Under the pieces are notes generated by a model. It worked only from the letters and a program-made list of their open reading frames with translations. It made no database searches and was not told the origin of the DNA. Positions 34,975 to 46,935 of a DNA stretch of 64,000 bases are shown here, piece after piece (positions within the stretch are counted from its first letter, which is position 1; each line of letters begins with the position of its first letter). This stretch comes from Vitrella brassicaformis (taxonomy: Eukaryota > Sar > Vitrellaceae), in NCBI GenBank assembly GCA_001179505.1, contig CDMY01000336.1, positions 1 to 64,000 on the forward strand, given 5' to 3'. The translations under genes were made by a program, and so were the position numbers.

Positions 34975-36263
34975 CTAGTCGTCATCCCCCTCGTCATCAT
35001 ACGACAGCAATGCACTCAACAACTTCTCACTCGCAGCAGCAGCGGGCTTCTTGCCACCACCGCCCTCCGATGAGGACGAGAGATGCCCGCTCGCCTTGCT
35101 ATCCTCCCTCTTCGCTGCCTTATCTCTCGCCTCTTCGTCATGGCCTTCGGCGTTAGCTGGGTGCTTGCCCTCTTCGTCTTCCGCCCCTGCTGCTGCTGCT
35201 GCTGCCGTGGGGTCGGCGCCTCCCTCTGTCTTGCGCTTCTTCTTGACGATTAGCCCGGCAAATCGGTGCTGAAACCACACACATACAACACAGAGAGACG
35301 GAGGGAGGGTTTGCTCTCGCCCGTATCCATCCATCCATCCATCCATCCATCCATATTCCCAGTGGCACACCCACCCCTCCACTGGCGGCCGCGTCAGCTT
35401 TCCTTTTTTCGGCAGGTGTGGGCTTCTCGTCCACCAGGCCGCCCGACGTGCCACTGGGAGCAGCAGAGTGGTGGTGGGCGTGGGTGTTGGCGTGGTGTTG
35501 GTGTGTGTGTGGTGCGGCGGGGTTGAGGTGCAGCTCTGATCGTGCCTTCTGGAACTCTGAGAGCGCATCTCGCTCCTCCTTGGCCCGCATCGACATGCGG
35601 TCGCGAGTCTGCTTCTCCACCTGCTGATAAAACTCGTACTCGTCCTCGGTCACCTGATCATCAACCAACCGATGGATGGATGGAGGGAGGGAGGGACGGA
35701 GGGAGGGGGTGTGGATGGTGTTGAGTGTGCTCAGTGGCTCGCCCGCTGACCGGTGGTGGCGCGAAGGGGTTTGCCGTCGTGGTGCCTGTGGCCTTGGCTG
35801 CCTCTGTTGCTGCCTCATCGGGTGCATCTTCTGGCGGTGCCGAGGAGTCGGCGACCTCTGACATACTGCATACATCGCAGCGAGCACACAGAAACAACGT
35901 GTGGGTGCAGAAGGTCCACTGGTAATATCATGCATGGTTCATCCATCCCTCCTTCTGGCTGGCTGGCTCACGCACGTCGGCATAAAGGCAGCTGCAGAAC
36001 AACATTCACAGGCGAGTCAGCGGATACAGACAGATTGACAGACAGATGACGCGATGATTGAGATCTGCGTCAGCTCATGCTTCTCCCTTGCCGGTCGGTG
36101 TGTGCGTTTGTGTGCTCACGTATGTACCTCTGCTGAATTCGGGCAGTTTTCGCAGCCGCTCCTCATAGTCTCGTTCCTCCTGCGTGCGGTTGTCCTTCTC
36201 GGTGTACGACACCCCCGATGCCGTGATCTTCTGCTGGTACGTCCCTCGACTCACGAAGTTCAT
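34975..36263 (-). CDS. Candidate FAM192A/Fyv6 (NIP30-domain) nuclear protein
   Basis: Five exons (36263-36128, 35991-35976, 35865-35751, 35653-35375, 35268-34975) keep phase and give 279 residues. The second exon is only 16 nt. The N-terminus MNFVSRGTYQQKITASGVSY is followed by TEKDNRTQEERDYEERLRKL. The middle carries VTEDEYEFYQQVEKQTRDR and KEERDALSEFQKAR, which match the order and spacing of the DEDExxFLD...EExLxxF block of the FAM192A/NIP30 domain. Near the C-terminus RFAGLIVKKKRK resembles the conserved GxxIKxK segment, then comes an acidic tail ending DDEGDDD. The family includes PSME3IP1 and yeast Fyv6, the latter acting in the second step of splicing. The assignment rests on pattern only. 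It is head-to-head with the next gene (144 bp). Confidence 0.5.
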
Positions 36264-36406
36264 CTTTGCAAGCCAAGCGGAATGGGAGGGAGCTGCAGAT
36301 TGATTATGGAGGAAGGAAATGAAAGCAGAGCCAAGGCGATGGTGAAGCCAAGCTCGCGGCAATCGCGAAGCTCGCATTTTGCGCTGCTGCTCCTGATCTG
36401 GCGCGG

Positions 36407-37528
36407 ATGGCAGATCAGGTGCCCCTGGAGCTATGGCGCCAAAGCGTGACTCCCTACCTTCAAATGGCTGGTCTGGCGGCGCTGCGGACCACTTCCCCTG
36501 TCTTCTCTACTTCCGTCATCACGGCTGATCTACTGCTGGAACGCATTGACGCCTCTCTGACCCGCAACTCCCTCCATGGCCTTATCGACGTCGACCGCAG
36601 CTACGGAGTGGGTGTCCCTGGTGGTTGCGTTCTGGACGACCTTGTCGCCTTTGTCTGCCGACTGGTGATGCCGTGGGCTCGCGACAGCTCTCCGAGCCGT
36701 TTCAGCTATCTGTTGCGGTTCGCTCTCATGCTCGAGCAGGGCGGCAGCGGCTGGCGGAACATCGCCGTGTTCCTCAGACTGGCCGTCATCTACCAGCTGA
36801 TGGCTCCTAAGGCAGTGCCATTTGTGGTCTCGGCCCGGTGGATGGCCGCTCATGTGCGCACGAAGCCGGCCGCCGACGACCTGTATCTGATGAGGGTCGT
36901 GTACTTCTCTTTGATCCGACATCGAATGAACTCGAGGAGAGAGATACTGCCGACGGCGAAACGAGAAGGCGTGAGTGGAGGGGATCGGTTGCAGCATGCT
37001 GATTATCGGTTGCAGCGTGATGATCCGTATGCTGTGCGCTACAACCGACACGATAGTGCTGTCGGCAGCCGCATCGATGATACCCGTTTCTGTATCTACC
37101 CCTCGTTCTCGGCGGCTCTGGTGTCGAGGCTGATCGGTCGCTGGCTTGTAGACCTATCCTATTCTGGGGAACACACGATGGTGCTCAGCGGATGTGTCGG
37201 TGACAGCGACGATCGCTACCTCTCGCTGATGAGTGATGGGCTCACTGGCCAGGATGTCTTCGCAGTGGGCTACCGGTTTCACGACAGCGGGTCGGTCACA
37301 TATTGCCGTTTCGTGATCGTGAGCGGCTTTCGTCCTGACGACACTATTGTGGCCTACATAAAGCTGTATCGTGGAGGCCTGAAGCTCTACACGACTGAGC
37401 CATGTGTTGGTGACGCATCGTGTCCCTTGGACGAGCGTCTGCCCACATCGATGGGGCTCTTCCGTCGTGTGCTGGGGCGGTTCGGGCTGGAGAAGGAGGT
37501 CATCGACGGTGGGAGAGTGACGGTCTAG
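36407..37528 (+). CDS. Intronless protein with F-box-like N-terminus
   Basis: A single open frame of 373 codons begins MADQVPLELWRQSVTPYLQM, followed by LAALRTTSPVFS. This spacing (LPxELW...PYL...L..LR.TS..F) resembles an F-box, which would recruit Skp1 in SCF ubiquitin ligases, but the match is partial. The rest has a mixed helical/beta character (for example RFCIYPSFSAALVSRLIGRWL, and VFAVGYRFHD, which is beta-like) and may be a substrate-binding domain; I know no family for it. Base composition looks like coding sequence across the whole frame, and no intron is needed, unlike nearly all neighbours. Confidence 0.6.
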   Translation: MADQVPLELWRQSVTPYLQMAGLAALRTTSPVFSTSVITADLLLERIDASLTRNSLHGLIDVDRSYGVGVPGGCVLDDLVAFVCRLVMPWARDSSPSRFSYLLRFALMLEQGGSGWRNIAVFLRLAVIYQLMAPKAVPFVVSARWMAAHVRTKPAADDLYLMRVVYFSLIRHRMNSRREILPTAKREGVSGGDRLQHADYRLQRDDPYAVRYNRHDSAVGSRIDDTRFCIYPSFSAALVSRLIGRWLVDLSYSGEHTMVLSGCVGDSDDRYLSLMSDGLTGQDVFAVGYRFHDSGSVTYCRFVIVSGFRPDDTIVAYIKLYRGGLKLYTTEPCVGDASCPLDERLPTSMGLFRRVLGRFGLEKEVIDGGRVTV

Positions 37529-38062
37529 TGGCGGTGGTGGTGGTGGTAGACAGCTGCTCATGTTATGGTGGCTTGGCTTGTGGTGCGGTGCATTCATTCG
37601 TGTGTGTGTCATGTCTGTCTGCAAAGACATCTGTCTGTCTGTGTTGTACGAGTGCGGTTCAACAGCTTTCGGCACCGCACACGACCTTACCTGGTGCGAC
37701 CGATTTTTCAGTAGTCGATTGAGAGAGGCGCGTCCGTGCTTGGCGTGCATGTCCTGCTTGCTCTGGTGTGTATGAATGCGGCGACAGTGCAACAGTGCAT
37801 TAGACACTCCGATGTCAGTGAACGTGGGATGCGGATGCAACACCAAATTGGGTCCATCGAGTGTGTTACGTTACGTCCACATGTGTCCATCCCACTCAAA
37901 GACCAACTGTTCGACTTAGAGAACAATTGGGCATGGGCACTGCCCTCTGATACTCCAAGCCAACGAGCCTGTCCTGGAGTGGGAGGGGCACCTCGGTTCA
38001 CTCACATCCGCTCACAGGACTCTCACAAACTGTTCATCAAGTGGTCTGTCTGTCTGTCCCTC
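37529..38062. other. Convergent intergenic spacer
   Basis: No coding support. It holds the 3' flanks of the F-box-like and WBP4-like genes. GTGGTGGTGG and CTGT tracts occur near 37530-37545 and 37630-37645. Confidence 0.6.
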
Positions 38063-39822
38063 CTACTCTGCGGCCTTTCTCACTCCTCCTGGCTTCTTGA
38101 AGGTGCGCTTCTTGAACGTCCCTGCCTCCTTTGAATCGCTTGGCGACAGGGCGCTCTTCTGCATAGACACATGCCACACACGCCGAGAGAGACAGACAGA
38201 ATGCGGCCCAAGTCGGCGCCGCGCCCACCCGGCCTTTCAGGAGTGCGTGTGTGCACATTTATCTCACCTTGATGACCATTTCCCTCTGCCTGGCCTGCAG
38301 GTCGTCCTCGTTGAGCACCGGCTCGTACTGCGTCTCGATGCGCAGCGCCTGAACAGGGTCCATCTCGTGCGCAGGGAACTCGTCACCTGGTCAACCCAAA
38401 CAAAGCAGAGGGTGTGTTGTGTGCGACACGAGATGCACTCACTCTCACCTGCGGCAGCTGCGTCGGCCTCGCCCTGCACAGCGTTGCCGAACCTGCTTTC
38501 CTCCGGCGCGACCTCCTCCCACGCGCCCACCATCGCACCCCCATCGCCACCGGCATTGTAAACAGCCTCTTCATCCTCCTTACCCCCTCCCTCCCCCTCT
38601 GCCGCTTCCTCGTTGCCGGGCCGCTCGACGACAGGCTCACTCCTGACATCCTCGCGCTTGGTCAGGGGTGGTGTATCGCCAAAGTAGCCCGTCCCCTTGT
38701 CGCCATTCTTGAACACATGGCCGTATTTCACGCCATCAAACCCCTCAGAAGCGATGAAATTGCCTTTAACATCGTCCTCTCCTCGCGCCGCTGGTGGAGG
38801 GGGCGGTGGAGGGGGCGGTGGAGGGGGCGGTGGCATAGAGGGCGGCGCAGAGGGCAGTCCAGCCGCAGGTAGTGGGGGAGGAGGGGGCGCAGAGGGCGCT
38901 TTCGGCGGTGGCTGTTGTTGCTGCTGTTGCGGTGTCGTCAGTGGCATTGGTGGGGGCAGTGGTGGCTGTGGCATGCTGCCCATCATGTCTGGTGGCTGTT
39001 GCCACGACGACGCGCCCGTCAGAGTGTTGAAGTACAGGGGCAGGCCAGTGGAAGGGTCCTGGCAGATCATCCAACCTGAGAGAGAAGCACACACAGTACA
39101 GGAAAGCCTCAGACACGGCCGTAGTCAGCCGCATAGCTATCTGCCTGTCTGATGGACTGACCTGCAGGGCCAGCCTCCATTTGCGGCATTTCGTCCCTTG
39201 CAGCCAGGGGGACGGGAGGGACGCCATACTGAGGCTTGGGCATTCCTGGGAACGGATCTGCACTCAGGCAATAGACACACCGGCATGGCATCATCAGCCC
39301 TCCATCAATCCTCTCCTCCCTCCCTCCCTCCCTCCTTCGTTCTGACCTGTCTTCTGCTTCTTGGTCGCCGGCTGGGGGGCAGCGCTCACGACCACTCCAG
39401 CACCAGGTGGGACACCGGAATCACCACCACCAGCACCAGCACCCCCACTCCCGCCGCCGCCGAAGAAGCGAGCATCGTCTGCAGCGGCCGCCCTTGCGGC
39501 CTTCTCGATTTGTGCGAGTTCGGACTGGACCTGCCTGGCCTCGTTCTGCCTGTCCCTCTCCCTCTTGCGCATCTCGATGATGTTGCGCTGCTGCTGCTGC
39601 AGATGACGCTCGCTCTGGTTGTGCCGCTGGATGTTCTGCAGGGAAGTCAGTAGGTAGTGAGCAATCAACGCAACGAAGGAAACACAACACACACGTGGAC
39701 ATTGTCAAGCGCTCCCGTGTGATGGTGTGTGTTGTGAATGTGCGCACCGCCTGGTTTCCTGTGATCCAGCATTTGCATATCTCGCAGTAGTACTTGGCCG
39801 TTGACACCCAGAAGTCCGTCAT
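38063..39822 (-). CDS. WBP4: WBP4/FBP21-like spliceosomal WW-domain protein
   Basis: Six exons (39822-39748, 39635-39347, 39257-39162, 39075-38449, 38386-38268, 38158-38063) sum to 1302 nt, giving 433 residues. The N-terminus MTDFWVSTAKYYCEICKCWI followed by GNQANIQRHNQSERH is a U1C/matrin-type zinc finger (CxxC...H-x5-H) as in WBP4. A charged helix follows (RKRERDRQNEARQVQSEL). Then comes one WW domain, GWMICQDPSTGLPLYFNTLTG ending SSWQQPP, with both Trp and the Pro. A long poly-Pro/Gln stretch comes next. The C-terminus GTFKKRTFKKPGG matches the conserved FKKR end of the family. WBP4 binds proline-rich splicing factors in A-type and activated spliceosomes. Human WBP4 has two WW domains; only one is seen here, and the poly-Pro tract could bind WW domains of other proteins. 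Confidence 0.85.
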
Positions 39823-40226
39823 TCTTGCTGTGAGGGTGAGTGAGAAACCAACGAGGGCGAGAACAATGCCTTGCGACACTCGGTCAAGATTCGGCCGAAA
39901 GATGAAGCGCCGTACTCTCCAGGAGGCCTCTGCCAGGCTCCTCTCCCCCTCTGTTTCCTCTTCCCTCTCCCTTCGCTTGCGAGCTCTGTGCTCCCTTTCC
40001 CCCGATCGACTTCGCGCCAAGCAACGAGATTTCGAGATCCCAGCGTTTGGATGGCATTGGCATCCACGTGTGGCACCCCTTCGATGCACCGAAAGCGGCC
40101 GATTCACGAAACCAAGCGTGTTCTGTTCATCGACTCATCTGACGAGGGTGGTTGCGGCGTCTAAACCACGTGACACGGCTTCACATGTCAGCAACAACGT
40201 TCTTCCCCCCTGAGTGATTCCATCCG

Positions 40227-43200
40227 ATGGGCAGCGCACTGTCAACCAAGCGTTCGCAGGCCATCTATCGCGGCTTGTCGAGTCGGCTGACCAAGTGGTT
40301 CCGCGGCGACCGGCAGGGCAGCGGCCTGTCGGTGTTGAAGAGCATCTTCAAGGAGCTGGCGTCGCACTCGCGCTCCAAGAACCAGACGGTGGACAAGGAG
40401 ACCTTCCTGAGGTACTTCCCCCTGCCGGGCATGCTGGGCGAGCGGCTGTTCGCCGTCTTTGATAAGGACAAAAACGAGGGAATCGACTTCCAGGTATGGA
40501 TAGCAGCAATCAGGACACCGCAGGTCCGTCCATCCGGACACTGATTGTTTCCATGCGCGCGCGCGTGTGTGTGTGTGTGTCAGGAGTTTTTCACCGGGTT
40601 GGCGCTCATTTACCACGGAAGCCCTGACGAGAAGAAGAAATTCCTATTCGACATGTGCGTGAATCTCTGGGGGACAGACACATGAAAGGGGGACGGTGGG
40701 TGACGTGGCGTGTTGTGTGTTGGTAGGTATGACTTGGATGAAAATGGGTACATCACTCGGGAGGAGCTGTACACGATGCTGACGCACATCCCCGCGGCCT
40801 TCAAGATCCTCGACGCGTCGCTCCACGCAGAGGGCCACGGGGCCACAGCGCACTTCCCTCAGTGGCAGCAGGTATGCACAGACAGACATAGAAATGTGCG
40901 CGTGTGCCGCCATGAATGGAATGTGTCCACCGTCTGTGTGTGTCAGGATGAGAGCCTCACCGAGTCAGATCCCGACCTGCAGACGCGCATCGATGACATC
41001 GTCGAAGGCGCATTCTTGGACAAAGGTGGGTGGCGTGGATTGGGGGGGCAGGTGGAGGGCAATCAAGGGCGCCGCGGTGCTGGATCTCCTTCTGTATGGT
41101 TGCTTGCTCAGATGAGACGAGCAACGGCCTGGCCTTCGACGAGTTCTGCCGCATTGTGCAGAAGTCGCCAGAGATACTCGAGGTAGGTGATGGTGTTGAT
41201 GCCTGGTTCAACATATCACTTCATTCTTGTGTCTGCCCGTGTGTGCAGATGATGAACATTTTCTATGACGAGGCGATGCCCGAGATGCCCCCCATCCCCT
41301 CCCACTCCTCCCCCCAGGCGTCAGCGCCCAACATCGCACGATCCCTCTCGCTCCACACCAACGACAAGCCCGCTAACACCAGACACAAGGCCGCCGTCGA
41401 CCGACTCAAGTCGGGCAGGTCCATCACGTTCACGTCCGGCGAGGACGCCAGCCAGGCCAGCCAGGCTGAGCCGCCCTCGCCGCCCTTCCTCCCCGCCACC
41501 CCTCCCTCTTTCATCGCGTGTACCTTCTCCCCCCTCACGTCCCCCACGGCCAGGAAGGACCACGCGGCTTTATTGGAGCCTGGCGGTGGCGGTGGTGGTG
41601 GTGGTGCTGGGCACGGCCACCACCTGGGCACGGCCACTGCCAGCTGGGGACACATGGGCGGGCTAGGGAGTGCCAGCTCACAGATGTCCCGGACACCGCC
41701 CGCACCCTCTTCGTCGGATGACGGCACTCTCTCTGCGCCACGGTGAGCGTTGCAGGAAGGACGAAGGACACCATGAGAATGCATTCGTGTGTTGGTGTTA
41801 TGGCTGGAGCGGTCAGGTCTCCGATGGCCACTCCCTCTTCGCCCCACTTCACCTGCATCATGTGCAAAACAGAGCTGCTGGCGTCCCTCAACCACTGCCC
41901 ACGGTGCGGCTCCGCACTCTCCGCCAACCAGGCCGCCGACTACTTCTGCGAGTCGTGCAACTGGTCGCTCCGGGAAATCCGCTACTGCTTCGTGTGTGGC
42001 CAGCCACTGCAGCCCAACCTGATATCGGCACAGTATGGGGCGGGGGGGCCGGCAGCGTCGCGGGAGTCACCGCAGCCGACGTACGCGTCCCTGCCGTCGG
42101 TTGGGGCCCAGTCTGGTGGCACCAATGGGAGCGGCAACGGGGTGTCGCCGTCGCACTCGCAGTCCTTCACCGCAGTCAGGAGAAGCGACTCGGTCAGTGA
42201 GTGGGCAACTTGGTGGGGGACAAGAGATCTATGCCCACCCACCATGTCATGTGAAGATATGTGGATCTGTGTGTGTGGTTGGATGGGGGTGGTCGATGGC
42301 TGGTTCAGCGGGTGTTGCGTACTCGTACGGAGGAGTGTGTCATGCAGACTGAGGGGGACATGTCAGGATGGCTGTCGAAAGGTACGGTTACGGTACACGT
42401 GAGTGTGTAGGGCTGCGTGTGGCTGGTCAGTGGACGGACGGCGCGCATGTGTATCTTTCTTTGTGTTTATGTGTGTGCTGTGCTGTGCTCCTGACTGACA
42501 GTTGGTCAGAAGCTGGGCATGATGAAGCAGCGGTACTTTGTACTCAGAGACCGACTCCTTTACTGTAAACCACACACACACACACACACACACATCCCCC
42601 AGATGGCGCTTTGCTTACGGGTGTGGTTTCCCTCACTCAGACTACGCCAGCGACAGGGACAGGTTGCCCAGAGGCGTCATCTTTGTGTCGGGCTCCTACG
42701 TGCGCGCCCATAGGAGCGACGACGCCTCCAAGAGACTGGGCATCGAAATCAAAAGCCCGGTGCGTGTGTGTGTTCTGCCTGCGTGGCCAAAGAGCAGAGC
42801 AAACAATGAGTGCATCTTGCTTCCTTCGTGTGGTGTTGTGTGTTGTGTTGTGTGTGGCGTGGTCAGAACGAACGCGTTCGGTATCTGTACTGCAACTCTG
42901 CTCAAGGTAAGGAGCTCAGCTCCACACACGCAAATGCCATATGTGTGTGGTGTGGTACATGTATGTGTTTGTGTCTGCAGATCGGGAGGAGTGGGTGCAG
43001 GCGCTCGTCAAGGCGTCCAAGTCTGTGTCGATACATGAGTTCTACTCACTCAAGGTAAGGTTCCTAACCTACACACACACGAATGGGCGGCCGGCGGGGC
43101 GGCGTGCACTGCACCGATCTGATCCCCATCTGTGTTGCGCGTGTGTGTGTGCAGGAGAAGATCGGCCGCGGCAAGTACGGAGAGGTGTACAAAGCTGTAC

Positions 43201-45518
43201 ATAAAGCCACACGTACGCCAACTCACCGACCAACACCACAACACACACACCCATCGTATCGTTGGCCTGCGGCGTATGTATGTGCATTTATTTGGTCGTT
43301 CATGGCTGGCTGGGTTGGCTGCAGTGTCTGAGGTGGCGGTGAAGATCCTGCCCAAGACGTCGATGAACGAGGCTGAGCGGGAGTACCTGCGGATGGAGGT
43401 CGCCATCCTCAAGCTCGTCCAGCACCCACACATCGTCAAGCTCCTCGACATATTCGAAACATCCGAACACCTCTACTTGGGTGAGTGAGTGAGTCCATGG
43501 TGTACCTGACACACACACAGGGATCACACGGCATGGCATCGTATCGTCATGTATGCTGTCTGTTGGGCTGCCTGCCTGCCTGCCCCAGTGATGGAGCATT
43601 TCCCGGCTGGCGACCTGGCTGAGTGGATCTACCAGATGCGCACAAAGGAGGGCAAAAGGTGGGTGTGTCAGCATTGGGTGGGCTGAGTGACTGGCACCCG
43701 TCATGGCTGCCGCGGCCGTGTCCGCTGTGTCTGTCTGCAGGCGTCTGCCCGAGAGGGTGGCCCAGCGGATCATCAAGAGGGTCCTGTCGGCACTCAGATA
43801 CCTCCACTCCAGAGGAATTACACACAGGCAAGCCAAGCACGGAATTCATACATACAAGCACCACAGAAGACGTTGTGTGAGGGACCAAGGTGTGTTTCGC
43901 TCATCCCACGCCCACTACAGGGACCTGAAGCCCGAGAACATCCTCTTGGTGACGTCCCGAACGGTCTTCTGCTGCTCGCCGAACCGCCTCACTCGCGCGG
44001 GCACGTCGCCAACCCACGCAGAGACGGGCGGGGGAGGGGCGGCTGACCGCTTCAAGGACGCCATCCCTGCGGCCATGGACGAGTCCGAGGCCGCCCGCCA
44101 CGAGCACGAGTTCTCGTTCAGTGCCCACGGCACCAAGCCCAGTATCGGCATCGACGAGTCCATCATCCGCATGGCCGCTGATTCGGGACGGGGTGAGGGA
44201 GGGGGGTCGGCTGGAGGGGCGGCGTCGTCCAGCTCTTCTTCGTCCCCCGCGCCGTCGCGCGAGACCACCGACGGGGGGCCAAACCGCGTCCCCCCCACCC
44301 CGCCCCCAGCCAGCACTACCAACCACCTCTCCATCCCTCTCCCGCACAGCCAGGCCTCACCCGTCAGCTCGCCCACTCCGTCCCCCATGGCGAGCAGCAG
44401 CCAGGGCTTCGTTTCCTCACCCACACCCACACCACTGTCGCCATCATTTGGTGCGGGGTTCGGGCAGTCCCCCGGTGCTTCTGCTGGGGATGGTGATGAT
44501 GGTGAGGGCGGGGAGGAGGCGACGGGAGACGAGATTCTCGACATCAAACTGACCGACTTCGGATTATCGAAGATACAGGGTGGGTGCCGAAGGGGGAGGG
44601 GAGGAAGGAGGGGAAGGCGTATCGTCCACTGGCCCATTCGTGTGTGGTCTCTTTCCCATCGTCTGTGGATGTGCGCAGCTCCAACCCGGCAGATGAGCGA
44701 GAGTTTGGGGACGCTGAGCTATGCTGCGCCCGAGATCATCTTGGGCAAGCCGTACGACAGCCGGGTGGACATCTGGAGCACCGGCGTCATCGCCTACTGG
44801 CTCCTCAGCGGCGAGCTGCCCTTCCAGGGCGACGACGACCAGAGCATCGCCGAGTGAGCAGTCTCGTGTGGCAGCAACGAGTGGATGCACGTATGTATGT
44901 GGGCTTGGCTGTGTGTGGAACAATTTCAGGGCGACTGTCCGTTGTGAGTATCGTTTCGACACTGACGACTGGGCGGGCGTCTCAGATACAGCCAAGGTGA
45001 GCGAGCCAAGACGTACACGCTCACGCTCTCGATGTTTCGGCTTGGCTTGCCTTGCCTTGCCGCAGGAGTTTGTGAGTCTGTTGCTGAAGCGTTGGTCCAA
45101 GGACCGTCCCACGTGCGAGCAGTCCCTTCAGCACCGGTGGATCCACGAAGGCTCCCCCACCATGCGACGCTCCCGCACAGCCGGGGCCGACCCCGCCACA
45201 CACTCGCTCCACCTGCTCCCCCCCGCCCCTCCCTCACCTGCTAGTGCCGCCTCGTCCGGCGGGGACTCACGCAAACATTCCCCCGTCGTCTCCACACACC
45301 CCTCGGGCATCCCCAAGTCGCCACAGCGGCACAAGAACCACCACAACCGGGGCGGCCTCCTGCCGACGCCATCTCCAAAGGCGGATAGTGCTGTGCTGCC
45401 ACTGGGGGAGAGGGAGGAGGTGGCACAGGTACATGACCCGCAGCAGGGGCAGGGGAGTGAGTCTGACTATCGGGTTATGGTGACGGCCCCGCCCCAGTCG
45501 CCCCAGATGCGCAAGTAG
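40227..45518 (+). CDS. CDPK7: CDPK7-like kinase: EF-hands, zinc ribbons, PH domain, Ser/Thr kinase
   Basis: Twenty exons (40227-40493 ... 45066-45518) keep phase and give about 1185 residues. MGSALS is a possible N-myristoylation site. Two canonical EF-hands (DKDKNEGIDFQE, DLDENGYITREE) are followed by a degenerate third (DKDETSNGLAFDEF). Then comes a Cys-rich zinc-ribbon-like region with four CxxC pairs (CIMC, CPRC, CESC, CFVC). The PH domain starts at a 34-nt exon (GWLSK) and continues GMMKQRYFVLRDRLLYYYAS to REEWVQAL. The kinase has IGRGKYGEVY, VAVKILPK, HRDLKPEN, TDFGLSK, SYAAPE and DIWSTGVIAYWLLSG. About 190 Ser/Pro/Gly-rich residues separate HRDLKPEN from DFG. The intron inside HR|D (43828-43920) uses a GC donor. 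EF-hand/PH/kinase order is that of apicomplexan CDPK7; the zinc ribbons and the insert are unusual. Kinase substrates are unknown; calcium and phosphoinositide control is inferred. Confidence 0.88.
43828..43920 (+). other. GC-AG intron splitting the kinase HRD motif
   Basis: The exon ends CACAG and the intron begins GCAAGC and ends CTACAG. Only this junction yields H-R-D-L-K-P-E-N in frame, so a GC donor with otherwise perfect consensus is strongly supported. Confidence 0.85.
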
Positions 45519-46186
45519 ATGGTGCTTGATGGCCAGATTGGCTGGTGGGGTGTTTTATGCGTGTCTGTGGGTGGGTGGCTGTGTGGGTATTTGTAAGGGG
45601 GGGGGGGAAGAGGAGATGTGGCGCCTGTTGGTCTGTCTGCCTGCCTGCCTGCCTGCCTGCTGCGGCGGCGTTTAGTAGTGGGCAGGGCAGGTTCGTTGGT
45701 TGGTCATTGGTTGGTCGGTACGATCACGATTGGTAGCGATACTGATAGATAAGTGTACGAGTAAGTCGGTATACGTAGGATAACTGAGTGCCTCCACACA
45801 CACATAACATACACACACGTCGCACACCTTCATCGGGCCGCTCCGCTACTCCATGTACATTTATGTTCGTAAGTGCACGTCGCGTCACGTAAGTGACCAT
45901 TTTGACATGAATGGATGATACACTCACTCAGTACACAGACAGTAAGGACAATGACCCTTCCTCCCCTCTCCCCCTCTCAGACATCCCTTTTCCCCTCCTT
46001 TGTTTGCCTGTCGACCGCACATGCGCATGCGACACGTACGTGTACGTAGGACAGAAAGATCGACTGCTGTATGATCATGATCAAATGGCGTCTGTGTCTC
46101 TGTGTGCGCATGGGACACCACACCGATCCATCAACTGATGGATCTGGATGGATGGATGGGTGGAGTCTCATGGCCATGTGTGTGAG
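45519..46186. other. Intergenic spacer
   Basis: No coding support. It contains a G homopolymer (45598-45607), a CTGC tract (45641-45662) and GGTTGGTCGGT-like repeats (45690-45720). Confidence 0.6.
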
Positions 46187-46468
46187 TCAACATCTTACCC
46201 ACGTGCAAGTTTCTGCAATTGTCACGACATTCCCGCAGCAGAATGTAGCCAACGAATGTGGCACGGCATGGCGCATGTAGAGAAGAGACACGGTCGCGAC
46301 AATGCAGGTCGGGAAACATCTCGACGGATATAAAATGTAAGCAGCGATACTCTTGGTGGCTCGCCCTGCTTCTGCTGCAACTGCCTTATGTCCAACATAA
46401 CAAACGAGAAACAGACATGCATTTGGCACATCACCCCAGTCTTGTGTGTCGATGTGCCTTCTTCTCAC

Positions 46469-46935
46469 CTTGTGCATGACGCCACTCGCTGACGGCCTCA
46501 TGATGAGCAGCTGGTTCTCATCTTCATCTTCAGACGGAGGCGGCTCTAGCGCCGGTGAAGGCTGATGTCTCCTCCCTTCCTCTAGCACCCGAAATCCTTG
46601 AATGTTGACGTAGTGGTTGCGGCGCATGTCGGGTGGCTGGCCCGCCCTCTTCCTCGCCCGCTCGACCTTCAAGCGCAGCCCCCGAAAATCCCAGCTCTCC
46701 CGTAGGCGGCGCACTTCGGCTTTGACATAATACTTGCCCCCTCCCCCAACACGAAAGGGCTCCGCCAGCACAAGGAAAGCCTGGGAGTCGCTGGTCATGA
46801 TGTGGGCTTTCAGGCCCTTGAAGGCGGCGGCCTTGTGGAAGGCGGCGTGGAGGGCGGCAGGGCAGGAATCCTCGTCGTCCATACCAGACGACGGCATCCC
46901 TGAGGAACGAGTCACGTTGTCGTCGTTGTCAGACG
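46469..46935 (-). CDS. Array copy 1: intact exon of unknown conserved domain
   Basis: The exon lies between a TGTGCAG acceptor and a GTGAGAAG donor and encodes about 155 residues. The conserved core runs SCPAALHAAFHKAAAFKGLK, SDSQAFLVLAEPFRV, YYVKAEVRRLRESWDFRGLR, RNHYVNIQGFRVLEEG, then a Ser/Asp/Glu-rich linker ending MHK. The pattern suggests an alpha/beta domain of about 100 residues that I cannot assign. Downstream, sequence in the same frame reads on to 46187 but looks like intron or a non-homologous end. Upstream, possible exons lie in 46990-47449. Copies 1 and 4 are the intact versions of the domain. Confidence 0.5.

Noticed and set aside
35330-35355. Tetranucleotide arrays (CATC/GATG, CTGT, CTGC) as CRISPR-like or mobile repeats
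   Set aside because: They are simple microsatellites without spacers, target-site duplications or associated genes, and occur all over the introns.
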